NCBI RefSeq assembly: GCF_024397975.1
Contig: NZ_CP073745.1
Location: forward strand, 1,452,501-1,516,500
Source of the DNA: Bacterioplanoides sp. SCSIO 12839
Lineage (GTDB): Bacteria; Pseudomonadota; Gammaproteobacteria; Pseudomonadales; Oceanobacteraceae
Direction of reading: 5' to 3'
DNA: 64,000 bases
Positions 41,706 through 52,909 of this stretch are shown one piece after another. The stretch's first letter is position 1, and each line of letters starts with the position of its first letter. The notes under the pieces were generated by a model. That model was not told where the DNA came from, did no database searches, and saw nothing but the letters and a program-made list of their open reading frames with translations. The translations under genes and the position numbers were made by a program.

Positions 41706-43853
41706 ATGATTTACGAAGGTAAAGCCATCACGGTAAATATGATCGAAGGCGGCATCGCCGAGTTAAAATTCGATCTGCAAGGTGACTCAGTTAACAAATT
41801 TAACCGCGTTACTTTGGAAGACCTGAAGGCCGCAATTGAAGCGATTCAAGGCAACGGCGACGTTAAAGGTGTACTGGTAAGTTCTGGTAAAGACGTCTTT
41901 ATCGTTGGTGCAGACATCACCGAATTCGGCGATGCATTCAAAAACAGCGAAGAAGAAATCGCTGAATGGGCTCTCAAAGCAAACGACATTTTCAATGCGT
42001 TTGAAGACCTGCCTGTTCCTACTCTGGTTGCTATCAATGGCATCGCACTGGGTGGTGGTTTTGAAATGTGTCTGTCAGCTGACATGCGTGTTATGTCTGA
42101 CAAGGCAAAAGTTGGTCTGCCAGAAGTTAAGCTGGGCCTGATGCCTGGTTTTGGCGGTACTGTTCGTCTGCCTCGTGTAATTGGTGCTGACAATGCGATC
42201 GAATGGATCTGCATGGGTGCTGAAAACAAAGCAGAAAAAGCTCTGAAAGACGGCGCTGTAGACGCTGTTGTTGCGGCTGACAAGCTGCAAGAGCAAGCCG
42301 TTGCTATGCTGCAACTGGCGATTGCTGGTGACATCAACTGGGAAGCGCGCCGCGAAGAGAAGAAATCTAAGCTGCACCTGAACAGCATGGAACAAATGAT
42401 GGTATTCGAAACGGCTAAAGGTTTCGTAGCGGGTCAGACCAAAGGTCAATATCCAGCACCAATCATGGCAATCAAAACCATGCAAAAAGCGGCGAATGCT
42501 GGCCGTGAAAAAGCACTGGATGCTGAGTCTAAAGGCTTCGCTAAACTGGCGAAAACCACTGAGTCTCAAGCTCTGATCGGTCTGTTCCTGAACGACCAGC
42601 TGCTGAAGAAAAAAGCAAAAGACTACGACAAAACTGCTAAGCCAACCAACAAGGCTGCAGTATTGGGCGCAGGCATCATGGGCGGTGGTATTGCTTACCA
42701 GTCTGCTGTTAAAGGCACGCCAATCATGATGAAAGATATCGCGGAAGCTGGTATCGAGCTGGGTCTGAGCGAAGCGAACAAGCTGTTGTCTAAGCGTGTT
42801 GAGCGCAAGAAGATGAAGCCTCTGGCGATGGGTGAAACCCTGAACCGCATCCGTCCAACTCTGTCTTACGCTGAGTTCGGTGACGTTGATACTGTGGTTG
42901 AAGCGGTTGTTGAAAATCCAAAAGTTAAGAAAATGGTTCTGGCTGAGCTGGAAGACAACGTGCGTGAAGACACCATCGTTACTTCTAACACGTCTACCAT
43001 TTCTATCGATCTGCTGGCTGAAGACCTGAAGCGCCCGGAAAACTTCCTGGGTATGCACTTCTTCAACCCAGTACACATGATGCCTCTGGTAGAAGTTATT
43101 CGTGGTAAGAAAACTTCTGAAGAAGCCGTTGCGACGACCGTTGCTTACGCGAAGAAAATGGGCAAAACCCCAATCGTTGTAAACGACTGCCCGGGCTTCC
43201 TGGTTAACCGTGTACTGTTCCCTTACTTTGCAGGCTTTGCTGGTCTGGTTCGCGATGGCGCTGACTTCCAGGCAGTCGACAAAGTGATGGAGAAGTTCGG
43301 CTTCCCAATGGGTCCTGCTTACCTGTTAGACGTTGTTGGCATCGATACTGGTGTTCACGCTAACGAAGTAATGGCGGAAGGCTTCCCAGACCGTATGAAG
43401 GCTGACTTCAAAACTTCTATGGAAGTCATGTTCGAAAACGAGCGTTATGGCCAGAAGAACGGTAAAGGTTTCTACATTTACGAAACCGATAAGAAAGGCA
43501 AGCCGAAGAAAGTTGTTGATGAAACAACTTACGAGCTGATCAAGCCAGTTGTTTCTGAAGCGAAAGAATACGACGCTGAAGAAATCATCGCTCGCTGCAT
43601 GATTCCAATGTGTATCGAAGTGGCTCGTTGTATCGAAGAAGGCATCGTTGATACACCAAACGAAGCTGACATGGGTCTGATCTTCGGTATTGGTTTCCCT
43701 CCATTCCGTGGCGGTGCTTGCCGTTACATGGACACTGTGGGTATGGCTGAGTTTGTTGCTCTGTGTGACAAGTACGCTGACCTGGGCAACCTGTACAAAC
43801 CAACCGATCGTATGCGTGAAATGGCTGCGAACGGCGAAAGCTACTTTGGTTAA
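41706..43853 (+). CDS. fadB: Fatty oxidation complex alpha subunit FadB
   Basis: A 715-residue multifunctional beta-oxidation enzyme. The N-terminal half is enoyl-CoA hydratase/isomerase ([18 protein letters not shown] and [19 protein letters not shown], the two catalytic Glu regions). The C-terminal half is L-3-hydroxyacyl-CoA dehydrogenase, with the NAD motif [12 protein letters not shown] and the [14 protein letters not shown] signature, and [14 protein letters not shown] 41706 follows GGAG; a TTG just before it is not needed. It forms a complex with FadA, encoded 42 bases downstream, to degrade fatty acids, including those formed from alkanes. A PsrA-like site lies upstream. Confidence 0.96.
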   Translation: MIYEGKAITVNMIEGGIAELKFDLQGDSVNKFNRVTLEDLKAAIEAIQGNGDVKGVLVSSGKDVFIVGADITEFGDAFKNSEEEIAEWALKANDIFNAFEDLPVPTLVAINGIALGGGFEMCLSADMRVMSDKAKVGLPEVKLGLMPGFGGTVRLPRVIGADNAIEWICMGAENKAEKALKDGAVDAVVAADKLQEQAVAMLQLAIAGDINWEARREEKKSKLHLNSMEQMMVFETAKGFVAGQTKGQYPAPIMAIKTMQKAANAGREKALDAESKGFAKLAKTTESQALIGLFLNDQLLKKKAKDYDKTAKPTNKAAVLGAGIMGGGIAYQSAVKGTPIMMKDIAEAGIELGLSEANKLLSKRVERKKMKPLAMGETLNRIRPTLSYAEFGDVDTVVEAVVENPKVKKMVLAELEDNVREDTIVTSNTSTISIDLLAEDLKRPENFLGMHFFNPVHMMPLVEVIRGKKTSEEAVATTVAYAKKMGKTPIVVNDCPGFLVNRVLFPYFAGFAGLVRDGADFQAVDKVMEKFGFPMGPAYLLDVVGIDTGVHANEVMAEGFPDRMKADFKTSMEVMFENERYGQKNGKGFYIYETDKKGKPKKVVDETTYELIKPVVSEAKEYDAEEIIARCMIPMCIEVARCIEEGIVDTPNEADMGLIFGIGFPPFRGGACRYMDTVGMAEFVALCDKYADLGNLYKPTDRMREMAANGESYFG

Positions 43854-43883
43854 TTGACCTCATTGGTTAATAGAGCACATTAG

Positions 43884-45083
<1,200 letters not shown>

Positions 45084-45103
45084 TCTGATTTAGATTAATG
45101 CAG

Positions 45104-45132
45104 AAAAAACCCGGCTTATGCCGGGTTTTTTT
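45104..45132 (+). terminator. Intrinsic terminator after fadA
   Basis: A perfect 12-bp stem (45104-45115 with 45120-45131), loop TTAT, T-run. Confidence 0.9.
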
Positions 45133-45197
45133 GTTTCTGTGCAACAGAAAATTGAATGATGTAAGGGGCTGGGATTATTTTTACCAAAGGCGAGGAT

Positions 45198-45986
45198 TTG
45201 GCTGATTTAAAAAAGAACAGCCAGTTGTTGTATCAGTCAGACGATAACAGTTTCATCCTGTACCAGAAGGGTAGTCTGCGCTGGCTCAGTTTTGGCGATC
45301 GCGCGGTGCAGGCCGTGATCAATATGGATTGTCCGGATGTACCGTATTTGCCGACCGTGCGTTTGATGTTGATGACCCGTTATTTTGCGAACTATCAGGC
45401 CAAAGAAGAGCATTTTCGTATTTTGAATTTGGGGATGGGTGGGGCATCCGTTGAGCGATTTTTTACTCGTATTCTTCCTGATGCGACCCTCCATTCTGTT
45501 GAAATTAACCGCGAATTGATCGCTGCGATACAAAAAAATTTTGTACTGCCGCCGGAGCACATCCGCGGTGGTATGGAAATTTTTCCGATGGATGCAGAGC
45601 GTTTTCTGAAACAGCGTGCTTCTGATGCTGCAAGTTCACTCTATAACATTATTTTGATGGATCACCTGACCAGCCGTGACCCTGTTGATGTATTGAGCCA
45701 GTGTGAATACGCCGCTGCGATGTTGGACTCTGATGGCTGCCTGGCGATCAATCTGATACCTGAAGATGACCTACAGTTGCGCGACTTTTTGTTGGTGATT
45801 CGCGAACATTTCCCTTGCACCCGTATCATCGACTTGCCCGGTTATCGCAATGTGGTGGTGTTTGCCCGTTTACAGCCTTTCTCGCAGATGACTCTGGATC
45901 TTGCATCATCCGATCAGCTGCATAACCCGGCTGAAGAACAAGCCTGGTTGGAGAGAATGGTTAGCCTGCCGGATAAAGAGCGCTAA
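45198..45986 (+). CDS. Spermidine-synthase-like class I methyltransferase-fold protein
   Basis: A 262-residue protein with the Rossmann fold of the spermidine synthase/SAM methyltransferase group. The nucleotide-binding strand reads ILNLGMGGASVERFF, followed by HSVEINRELI, a MDAERFL motif and YNIILMDHL. The aminopropyltransferase Asp pair is not obvious, and the N-terminal beta domain is short, so polyamine synthesis is doubtful. The only usable start in frame is TTG 45198, with an unusually close GGCGAGGA just upstream. It is not in an operon with polyamine genes. Function unknown. Confidence 0.65.
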   Translation: MADLKKNSQLLYQSDDNSFILYQKGSLRWLSFGDRAVQAVINMDCPDVPYLPTVRLMLMTRYFANYQAKEEHFRILNLGMGGASVERFFTRILPDATLHSVEINRELIAAIQKNFVLPPEHIRGGMEIFPMDAERFLKQRASDAASSLYNIILMDHLTSRDPVDVLSQCEYAAAMLDSDGCLAINLIPEDDLQLRDFLLVIREHFPCTRIIDLPGYRNVVVFARLQPFSQMTLDLASSDQLHNPAEEQAWLERMVSLPDKER

Positions 45987-46150
45987 GTTGTTATGTTACT
46001 GGTGTGTCGGGAATGGAATAAGAGTCTTGCTGGTCCTGTGGTGCAATTAGATTAAAGTCTTAGATAGTATCGGCTGTAGTCAGACCTGATACCTCATTAG
46101 GTCAGTCTAAAAATAATGATAAAAACCCAGACATACTTCAGGACACACTC

Positions 46151-47479
46151 ATGCCAGACAAGCAACAAACCTTGCTCTCTACGACAGAGCCTGAGCGCAA
46201 TCATGATCGGCCTTATGACAATAAGCTGTATCGCAATTACGTTTTATTATTGTTAACCATTACTTACGCCTTTAATTTTATTGATCGACAAATCATGGTG
46301 ATTCTGCAGGAGTCGATTAAACAGGATCTGGGTCTGAGTGATTCTCAGCTGGGGTTGTTAACCGGCATCGCCTTCGCCGCTTTTTACGTGATTATGGGGA
46401 TTCCCGTTGCCCGTTTGGCGGATCGTTGGGTACGCCGCAGCATCATGAGTATTGCCACGGGCACCTGGAGCCTGATGACCGTGTTGTGTGGCATGGCGCA
46501 AAACTTTCCGCAGTTATTATTAGCCCGTATTGGCGTGGGTGTAGGTGAGTCCGGTTGCAGTCCCCCGGCGCACTCGATTATTTCGGATATCTACCCTGCG
46601 GAAAAACGCGCTACGGCGTTATCGATTTATTCGGTTGGTCTGAATATTGGTATTTTATTCGGCTTCTTATTAGGTGGCTGGATTAACGAATATTACGGCT
46701 GGCGCATGGCCTTTATTATTGTGGGTGTGCCGGGCATTCTGATTGCTCTGTTGCTGCAGTTTACCATTCGTGAACCGGTACGTGGCGCTACGGATGCCAT
46801 CAAAAGCAGTGGTGAAATGCCATCCTTTATGGCGTCGATGAAAATGATGATGGGCAAAAAAGCCTTCCGTCATGTGGCGATTGGTGCTTCCTGCTTTACC
46901 CTGATTGGTTATGGCGGTGCGATCTGGTTTGCGCCTTATATGCTGCGTAATTTTGAAATTCAGACCGGTGAACTGGGTACCTGGCTGGCGTTAGGCAGCG
47001 GTATTCTGGGTGGTTTGGGAACACTGGTGGGTGGTTATCTGGCGGATAAAAAAGGTCGTCATGATCGTCGCTGGTACACTTGGATTCCAACGGCAGCTGT
47101 GATCATTACGTTGCCTTTTTTGTACTTAACCTACACGCTGGATTCCATGTATCTGGTACTGAGCCTGTTTATGGTGCCAGCAATGATGGCGACGGTATTT
47201 ATGGGGCCAAGTATTGCGATGGTGCAGGGTATGGTTGAAGCCAGAATGCGCGCCTTAGCATCGGCTGTGTTGTTCTTTACCACCAATATTATTGGTTTAG
47301 GTTTAGGGCCATTCCTGATTGGTATTGGCAGTGACATGCTGAGTGATGACTTTGGTACCCGCTCGGTTGGCTATTCGGTATTGATCGTATCCTTTGTCGC
47401 TGCGGCGGTGGGTATCTGGCAGTTTACCCGTGCCAGTCGCCATATTAATGAAGATATGCAGGCGGCACACACGAGCTGA
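46151..47479 (+). CDS. MFS transporter, Spinster-like
   Basis: A 442-residue major-facilitator protein with 12 membrane helices. The family loop motif is seen as GIPVARLADRWVRRSIMSI, plus VGVGESGCSPPAHSIISD and TAFSIYSVGLNIG-like LSIYSVGLNIGILFGF, typical of the Spns/hydroxy-acid-related bacterial subgroup often found near aromatic or steroid catabolism genes. Hydrophilic N-terminus of about 25 residues. Substrate unknown. Single gene with its own terminator. Confidence 0.85.
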   Translation: MPDKQQTLLSTTEPERNHDRPYDNKLYRNYVLLLLTITYAFNFIDRQIMVILQESIKQDLGLSDSQLGLLTGIAFAAFYVIMGIPVARLADRWVRRSIMSIATGTWSLMTVLCGMAQNFPQLLLARIGVGVGESGCSPPAHSIISDIYPAEKRATALSIYSVGLNIGILFGFLLGGWINEYYGWRMAFIIVGVPGILIALLLQFTIREPVRGATDAIKSSGEMPSFMASMKMMMGKKAFRHVAIGASCFTLIGYGGAIWFAPYMLRNFEIQTGELGTWLALGSGILGGLGTLVGGYLADKKGRHDRRWYTWIPTAAVIITLPFLYLTYTLDSMYLVLSLFMVPAMMATVFMGPSIAMVQGMVEARMRALASAVLFFTTNIIGLGLGPFLIGIGSDMLSDDFGTRSVGYSVLIVSFVAAAVGIWQFTRASRHINEDMQAAHTS

Positions 47480-47496
47480 TTCGTCTGTTTTCCCTG

Positions 47497-47537
47497 CGTG
47501 GCTGACGCGATTTTATCGTGTCAGCCACGTTTGTTTT
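47497..47537 (+). terminator. Terminator after MFS gene
   Basis: A 10-bp stem (47497-47506 with 47520-47529), extended inside by further pairing, followed by TTTGTTTT. Confidence 0.75.
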
Positions 47538-47557
47538 ATGGCTGACTTACTTCAGGC

Positions 47558-48529
47558 TCACTTCAAAGTCTGGTTTAAATCTGTCTGCTGCCAATGTTCA
47601 AAGCTGTTATTGATACTCTCACCCTGATTCAGACGCTGCCGCTGTTGCCGGTAAGTGTCACTGGCTTGTGGTGTACAAGCGCTGTCCATAAATCCTACTT
47701 CATCCATTTTGATCGCCTGAGCAAAGTCCAGGCTGCGACCCCGGTTAATATTTCGTTTGATATAACTTAACGATAACGGGCTGCGTAAACAGAGCTGTTG
47801 CGCCAATTGATAACATTCCTGCTCCAGCGCATCTTCGTCACAGGCTTTATAAATGAGTCCGAGTTGTTCGGCTTCGTCGGCTTTCAACCGGGTTCCCAGC
47901 ATGGATAACTCCATGGCTTTTGCGGTACCGGTTAAACGTGCCAGGTGATGCATGCCACCGGAGCCGGGAATCAGACCAATCAGCGATTCGATTTGGCCTA
48001 AATGGTATTCTCCACGGGCCATTAAGCGGAAGTCACAAGCTAATGCCAGCTCCATTCCATAACCCTGAGTGTTACCAGCCAACATAGCAATCACCGGTTT
48101 ACGGCTCTGTCTTAAGCGTAATAAAAACCGATTCACCCGGGCGTAGGTGATGGTGCCCTGCAGTAAGGTATTGTGCGTGGCTTTATCCAATATGCGCTGA
48201 GTACTGGCCCTGTGATCAAGCCGAATTAGCTGACGCGACAGCGCCATCGACAGCCGAAGTGTTGCCGGAAACAACCGTTTCAGCCAAGGCTTGAGTTTCA
48301 TCGGCAGTTCCAGCACCTGATTGATTTCATCCAGTGAGTAGTGGGTAATAAAATAACCCGGCTGCTGATTTTTAAGAACGATGGCACGTACTTGAGGATC
48401 ATCTTCTGCCTTGAGAAAAGCGTGTTGAATCTGCTCCAGCAATTCAACCGTCATGTAATGCTGGTCGGGATTGCTAAAGCAAATAGTGGCAATTTGTTGC
48501 TCAACTGTCAGGGTTGCCTGGCAACTCAT
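47558..48529 (-). CDS. Enoyl-CoA hydratase/isomerase family protein with insertion
   Basis: A 323-residue crotonase-fold protein, longer than the usual 260. The core has ATICFSNPDQ, the oxyanion segment PVIAMLAGNTQGYGMELALACDFR (quoted as MLAGNTQGYGMELALACD) and LGQIESLIGLIPGSGGMHHLARLTG with the second catalytic Glu. A helical insertion of about 50 residues lies at about 75-125, before the glycine-rich loop, and the usual GGG reads GYG. Both Glu positions remain, so hydratase or isomerase activity is possible; the substrate is unknown. Divergence from canonical forms is a reason not to name a pathway. Confidence 0.75.
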   Translation of the reverse strand: MSCQATLTVEQQIATICFSNPDQHYMTVELLEQIQHAFLKAEDDPQVRAIVLKNQQPGYFITHYSLDEINQVLELPMKLKPWLKRLFPATLRLSMALSRQLIRLDHRASTQRILDKATHNTLLQGTITYARVNRFLLRLRQSRKPVIAMLAGNTQGYGMELALACDFRLMARGEYHLGQIESLIGLIPGSGGMHHLARLTGTAKAMELSMLGTRLKADEAEQLGLIYKACDEDALEQECYQLAQQLCLRSPLSLSYIKRNINRGRSLDFAQAIKMDEVGFMDSACTPQASDTYRQQRQRLNQGESINNSFEHWQQTDLNQTLK

Positions 48530-48581
48530 AAACAGGCCTCAGTGGGAATGAATGATTATTATCGGGCTGCATAAAGTACAT

Positions 48582-48615
48582 AAAAAAAGCGCCAGGATAC
48601 AATCCGGGCGCTTTT
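48582..48615 (-). terminator. Terminator after anr
   Basis: Stem of 9 bp (48585-48593 with 48607-48615), extended inside by GGA/TCC pairing. On the minus strand it is followed by a T-run (A-run on the plus strand at 48582-48588). Confidence 0.75.
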
Positions 48616-48653
48616 GATAAGCTGTTATTCTGGTGAGGCAATAATAAAACGGC

Positions 48654-49421
48654 TTATTCTTCTTCTGTGGCATGGCCACATTCTTCTTCGGACAATAATC
48701 CGGCCATTTCTTTTAACAGATCCAGATCTTGCAGAATAATTTCTTTGCCCTGAGTTTCGATCAGTCCGTTTTTCTGGAAACGAGTAAATACACGGCTGAT
48801 GGTTTCTACTGCCAGGCCAAGATGGTTACTGATATCAACACGAGACATTGGTAGGCGGAAGTGAGTCGCCGAGAAGCCACGACGGGCATAACGAGTGGAA
48901 ATATCCATCAAGAAGGAGGCTACACGCTCTTCAGCATTCTTTTTGCTCAGCAGCAGCATCATGTTCTGGTCGTGACGGATTTCAGTACCCATGGTGCGCA
49001 TCAGCTGCTTACGCAGGTCGGGCAATTCATCGGCCAGTTCATCCAGCTGAGTCAGCGGAATTTCACAGACGGTTGTGGTTTCCAGTGCTTTGGCGGATAA
49101 CGGATAGTATTCGTTGTTATAGCCAGCCAGGCCAACCAGCTCACTGGCCAGATGGAAACCGGTAATTTGTTCTTCGCCGTTAGAAGCCAAGGTATAGGTC
49201 TTTAATGCGCCGGTACGAACGGCAAATACGGATTGAAACGCTTCGCCCTGTTGAAATAACAGCTGGCCTTTCTGAATCGGGCGACCACGACGAATGATAT
49301 CGTCAAGGCGTTCCATGTCAGTGTCATTCAGTGACAATGGCAGACACAGCGCATTCAGCGAGCAGGTCTGGCAATGAGGTTGAGTGCCACGCAATGGGGT
49401 TGATACAGAGGATGGTTTCAT
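48654..49421 (-). CDS. anr: FNR/Anr-type oxygen-sensing regulator
   Basis: A 255-residue CRP/FNR protein that binds a 4Fe-4S cluster under low oxygen. ATG 49421 is chosen because the family N-terminus is about 20 residues before the first cluster cysteine; longer starts at 49448 or 49544 are possible. Cluster ligands are present: CQTCSLNALC (C-x2-C-x5-C) and the later Cys in TTVCEIPL. The effector-like domain and dimer helix follow, and the helix-turn-helix reads ISNHLGLAVETISRVFTRFQKNGLI, typical of TTGAT-N4-ATCAA recognition. It lies next to the cbb3 oxidase genes, which it probably controls. Confidence 0.93.
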   Translation of the reverse strand: MKPSSVSTPLRGTQPHCQTCSLNALCLPLSLNDTDMERLDDIIRRGRPIQKGQLLFQQGEAFQSVFAVRTGALKTYTLASNGEEQITGFHLASELVGLAGYNNEYYPLSAKALETTTVCEIPLTQLDELADELPDLRKQLMRTMGTEIRHDQNMMLLLSKKNAEERVASFLMDISTRYARRGFSATHFRLPMSRVDISNHLGLAVETISRVFTRFQKNGLIETQGKEIILQDLDLLKEMAGLLSEEECGHATEEE

Positions 49422-49494
49422 AAATAAAGCCTGCAACGATAATCCCATGATGGGACTGCTGTGAAAAACTGGGTCTATGTTCCTAGTGATAGGC

Positions 49495-50172
49495 TTATCT
49501 GTCAAGAACAGGAAGCCAAATAGAAACCAGTGTCCAGAGTCCAAAAATGATGAGCGATAGTCCGGCTAGTTGCCGCGTCAGTTGATGATTTAACCAACGG
49601 CTGAGCGTGGCTGTAGCCAGCCCGCCGGCAAATAATGCGGGTAGAGTGCCCAGGCCAAAGGTGGCCATGGTTAAAGCGCCCAGCAATGGATCACCATTAG
49701 CGGCTACCCAGCTCAGCGTGCTGTAGATCAGGCCACAAGGCAACCAGCCCCATAACATGCCCAGAGCGATCCGGGAGCGCAGCGATGATTGGGTCATCAG
49801 CTTTCCGGCCGAGGGTTGTAAACGCTTCCATAACCCTTGTCCAAGTTGCTCAATGCGGGTTAGCCAGCTGGCCCACCGGGCAACGTAAAGCCCCATCAGT
49901 ATCAGCATGACGCCGGCGAGTGAGCGCAGCGACAGCATCAGTCCATCGTGTAACTGTTGCAGCCACAGGCCTAAGAATCCGACGATGAGTCCTGCAAAGG
50001 TGTAAGACGAAATGCGTCCGATGTTAAACGCCAGCAGGGTGGCAACTTTACTGTGTGTTTCGTTAGCGGCGGCTCCGGTTGCAGCAGCAATGCCACCGCA
50101 CATGACCAGGCAATGGCTTGCGCCAAATAAGCCCAGCAATAGCGCGGTGATGAGCGAAAGAGGTTCATTCAT
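49495..50172 (-). CDS. SafE/UreH-type membrane protein of the cbb3 cluster
   Basis: A 225-residue inner-membrane protein with six helices. It opens with the conserved motif GLFGASHCLVMCGGIAAA, the CxxMCGG metal-type signature of COG2836, and has a second conserved segment WGWLPCGLIYSTLSWVA. Members next to ccoGHIS are thought to help metal supply or redox folding for cbb3 oxidase assembly. It starts within a few bases of the ccoS end and is co-transcribed with it. Confidence 0.82.
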   Translation of the reverse strand: MNEPLSLITALLLGLFGASHCLVMCGGIAAATGAAANETHSKVATLLAFNIGRISSYTFAGLIVGFLGLWLQQLHDGLMLSLRSLAGVMLILMGLYVARWASWLTRIEQLGQGLWKRLQPSAGKLMTQSSLRSRIALGMLWGWLPCGLIYSTLSWVAANGDPLLGALTMATFGLGTLPALFAGGLATATLSRWLNHQLTRQLAGLSLIIFGLWTLVSIWLPVLDR

Positions 50173-50180
50173 ACTAACGC

Positions 50181-50372
50181 TCAGTGGTTGTCTGAAGAGT
50201 CTTTCGAGGAATCTTTCTGGCGGGGCAAATCGTCGTCGTCATCAAACAGGATTTTATGAGCGGGAGAGTCCATATCATCAAACTGCCCGCTTTTAACGGC
50301 CCAAAAGAAAATACCAATCGCAATCGCCAGCAGAAGCAAAGATAAAGGTACCAGAACGTAAATGATATCCAT
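50181..50372 (-). CDS. ccoS: cbb3 oxidase maturation protein CcoS
   Basis: A 63-residue protein with one membrane helix (about 5-26, IIYVLVPLSLLLLAIAIGIFFWAV in parts) and the family tail FFWAVKSGQFDDMDSPAHKILFDDD (seen as AVKSGQFDDMDSPA and ILFDDD). CcoS is needed for cofactor insertion into cbb3 oxidase. Eight bases separate it from the SafE-like gene and three from ccoI. Confidence 0.93.
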   Translation of the reverse strand: MDIIYVLVPLSLLLLAIAIGIFFWAVKSGQFDDMDSPAHKILFDDDDDLPRQKDSSKDSSDNH

Positions 50373-50375
50373 GGC

Positions 50376-52883
50376 TTATTTCTCCCGGATAAGACGACCA
50401 ATGCGCGTCAGGCGCAGGGCATTGGTAACAACAATCAATGAACTTAATGACATGCCAATGGCCGCCGCCCAAGGGGGAACCAGTCCGGCGGCAGCAATGG
50501 GTAATGCCACCAGATTATACCCCAGTGCCCAGCCAATGTTCTGGCGAATATTGCGGCGGGTAGCCACCGCGCCATCGAGAGCCGCAAGAATCACTTCCAG
50601 GCGGCCATTGGTGAGCACCGTATCGGCATTGGTTTTTGCCAAATCAGTGGCTTCGTTCACTGCGAGTGAAATATCGGCACCGGCCAGAACCGGAACATCG
50701 TTTATACCGTCACCAGCCATTAAAATGCGCTCACCTTGTTGTTGCCATTGGCTGACTTGCTGCAACTTTTCTTCTGGTGAAACGCCCGTGCGTAATTCAT
50801 CAATACCCAGTTCGGTGGCAATCCGTTCGCCGGAACCGCTGGGGTCGCCGGTTAATAACGCCGTTTTAATACCACGCTGACGTAACCCAGCTAACAACCG
50901 ATAGGCGGATTTGCGCAATGAGTCGTTCACCTGAATCCAGCCCAGCGGCTGTTGCTCATCTGCCAGCAATAACCACTGGCCTTCGCTGTCTTCTGGTTGC
51001 TGCAGCGGTTGGTTTGAGGTGAAAGCCGGCTGATTTGAGACAAAGGCAAGATGCCCCAGTTTATAACGCTGGCCTGCAATGGTGCCCTGGATGCCCTGAG
51101 CCGGAATCTGTTCGATATCGGTGGCACTATTTGCCGGTTCAATCTGCTGAAACGCTCGTGCAATCGGATGAGTCGAATGTTGTTCCAGTGCGGCAGCCAG
51201 TTCCAGCACCCCTTGTTCTGTTTGCTGGTTAAGAGGGATGACCTGCTCAATCGACAGTTTCCCCTGAGTCAGGGTGCCGGTTTTATCAAACACAACACGA
51301 TCAACCTGAGTCAGGGTTTCTAATACATGGCCTTTGCTGATAAGCAATCCGGCTTCGCGTAATGCTGCAGTGGCTGCGGTCAGGGCAGTGGGTGTCGCCA
51401 AGGAGAGGGCGCATGGGCAAGTCACCACCAAAACGGATAGCGCAATAAAAAACGCATGATCATCGCCTTGCCAGGCCCAGAAGCCAAACACACTGCCGGA
51501 GATCAGTAACACGGCTGCAACAAAATGGCTGGCAACCTTGTCGGCCAGTAAAGCAACCCGTGGTTTTTCCTGTTGGGCACGATCCATCAGACGCATAATC
51601 GTTGATAGCTGTGCTTCAGCACCGGTGGCCGTCACTTTCATCTGCATCGGGTTTTCAACGTTGAAGGTGCCGCCGATCAGAGAATCACCAGCAGACTTGG
51701 TGATTGGCATGTACTCACCGGTCAGTGCGGCTTCATCCACCGAGCTCTGACCATCCACAACAAGGCCGTCAGCAGGGATGGCGTGGCCGGGTTTCAGGCG
51801 CAGAATATCGCCCACCTGAATCTCTTCGCTACTGATGACTTCGTCGTCTTGGCCCGGCACTACCTTTAACGCCACATTTGGCAATAAGGTCATCAGGTTG
51901 TTACCGGCTTTGCCCATGCGGTGACGGGCGCGCATTTCCAGAAAACGGCCGAGCAGCAGGAAGAAGGTAAACATACAAACAGAGTCAAAATACACTTCCG
52001 GTCCTTGATTGAAGGTACTCCAGATACTCGAGGTAAAGGCCAGAATGATCGCCAGCGAGACCGGCACGTCCATGGTTAAATGGCGGGTTTTCAGATCCCT
52101 GATAGTTGCCATAAAGAATGGCTTAGCACTGAATAGCACTACTGGCAAGGTTAACACCATGGCGGCAAAGCGCATAAAAATTTCGTACTGGGTCGCCATA
52201 CCAACGTACAGCGGCACCGAAATCATCATCACCTGCATCATGCCGATTCCGGCAACGGCCAGACGGCGGATCGCTTGTTTGCTTTCTTTGCTGCGCTGCG
52301 CTTCCTGCTCAGTAGCCGAAAACGGCGAAGCACGATAGCCGAGGCGATAGATTGCTTCGACGATGCTGGAAAGTGGAATTTCATCAAAACGCCAGCGAAT
52401 CACCAGGCGGTGATTCGACATATTTAACACCGCGTTTTCAATGCCACTGAGTTGATTCACCCGATGTTCAATCAACCAGGCACAGGCGGCGCAGCTGATG
52501 CCATCAATAATCAGAGTGGCTTCGGCGTAATGGCCGCTCTGACCTTGATCATTCTTGCTCAGGTGAGCAACAAAGCCTTTTTGTAGAGCGGCTGAGTCGT
52601 AGAGTTTCAGGGTATCGCGGGCGGTGAGGTCGGTGTCATCGCTGTTAGCAGGGCTGAGTTCCGGCAGTTCAGTGCGATGTTTGTAATAATCTTTCAGGCC
52701 GCTGGCGATAATGGTCTCTGCTACGGCTTTACAGCCCGGACAACACATGGGTTGTTGCTGGCCGTCGATTTCGGTAGACCAACGGTCACCTTCGTCGGTT
52801 AACTCACCGCAATGAAAGCATGCGGTATTAGGGCCAAAACAAAGCTCTTTGTTTGGCCCGGGATGTGTTTCAGCGCTCGTCAT
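50376..52883 (-). CDS. ccoI: Copper-transporting P-type ATPase CcoI/FixI
   Basis: An 835-residue P1B ATPase that exports copper for insertion into cbb3 oxidase. The N-terminus carries an extra Cys-rich region (CFHCGELTDEG, MCCPGC at 46-51) typical of CcoI, followed by a heavy-metal domain with CAACAW (131-136). About eight membrane helices; the ion motif CPC is at 489-491, the phosphorylated Asp is in DKTGTLT (533) and GDGINDVPVLAGADIS is the hinge. ATG at 52883. In operon with ccoH upstream (26-base gap) and ccoS downstream. Confidence 0.95.
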   Translation of the reverse strand: MTSAETHPGPNKELCFGPNTACFHCGELTDEGDRWSTEIDGQQQPMCCPGCKAVAETIIASGLKDYYKHRTELPELSPANSDDTDLTARDTLKLYDSAALQKGFVAHLSKNDQGQSGHYAEATLIIDGISCAACAWLIEHRVNQLSGIENAVLNMSNHRLVIRWRFDEIPLSSIVEAIYRLGYRASPFSATEQEAQRSKESKQAIRRLAVAGIGMMQVMMISVPLYVGMATQYEIFMRFAAMVLTLPVVLFSAKPFFMATIRDLKTRHLTMDVPVSLAIILAFTSSIWSTFNQGPEVYFDSVCMFTFFLLLGRFLEMRARHRMGKAGNNLMTLLPNVALKVVPGQDDEVISSEEIQVGDILRLKPGHAIPADGLVVDGQSSVDEAALTGEYMPITKSAGDSLIGGTFNVENPMQMKVTATGAEAQLSTIMRLMDRAQQEKPRVALLADKVASHFVAAVLLISGSVFGFWAWQGDDHAFFIALSVLVVTCPCALSLATPTALTAATAALREAGLLISKGHVLETLTQVDRVVFDKTGTLTQGKLSIEQVIPLNQQTEQGVLELAAALEQHSTHPIARAFQQIEPANSATDIEQIPAQGIQGTIAGQRYKLGHLAFVSNQPAFTSNQPLQQPEDSEGQWLLLADEQQPLGWIQVNDSLRKSAYRLLAGLRQRGIKTALLTGDPSGSGERIATELGIDELRTGVSPEEKLQQVSQWQQQGERILMAGDGINDVPVLAGADISLAVNEATDLAKTNADTVLTNGRLEVILAALDGAVATRRNIRQNIGWALGYNLVALPIAAAGLVPPWAAAIGMSLSSLIVVTNALRLTRIGRLIREK

Positions 52884-52909
52884 CGATTACTCACTGAGAT
52901 AAGAAATGA

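Noticed and set aside
42075-43076. 333-residue frame opposite fadB
   Set aside because: Shadow of fadB, with Phe/Leu/Gln/Arg-rich product typical of antisense frames; fadB itself has all motifs.
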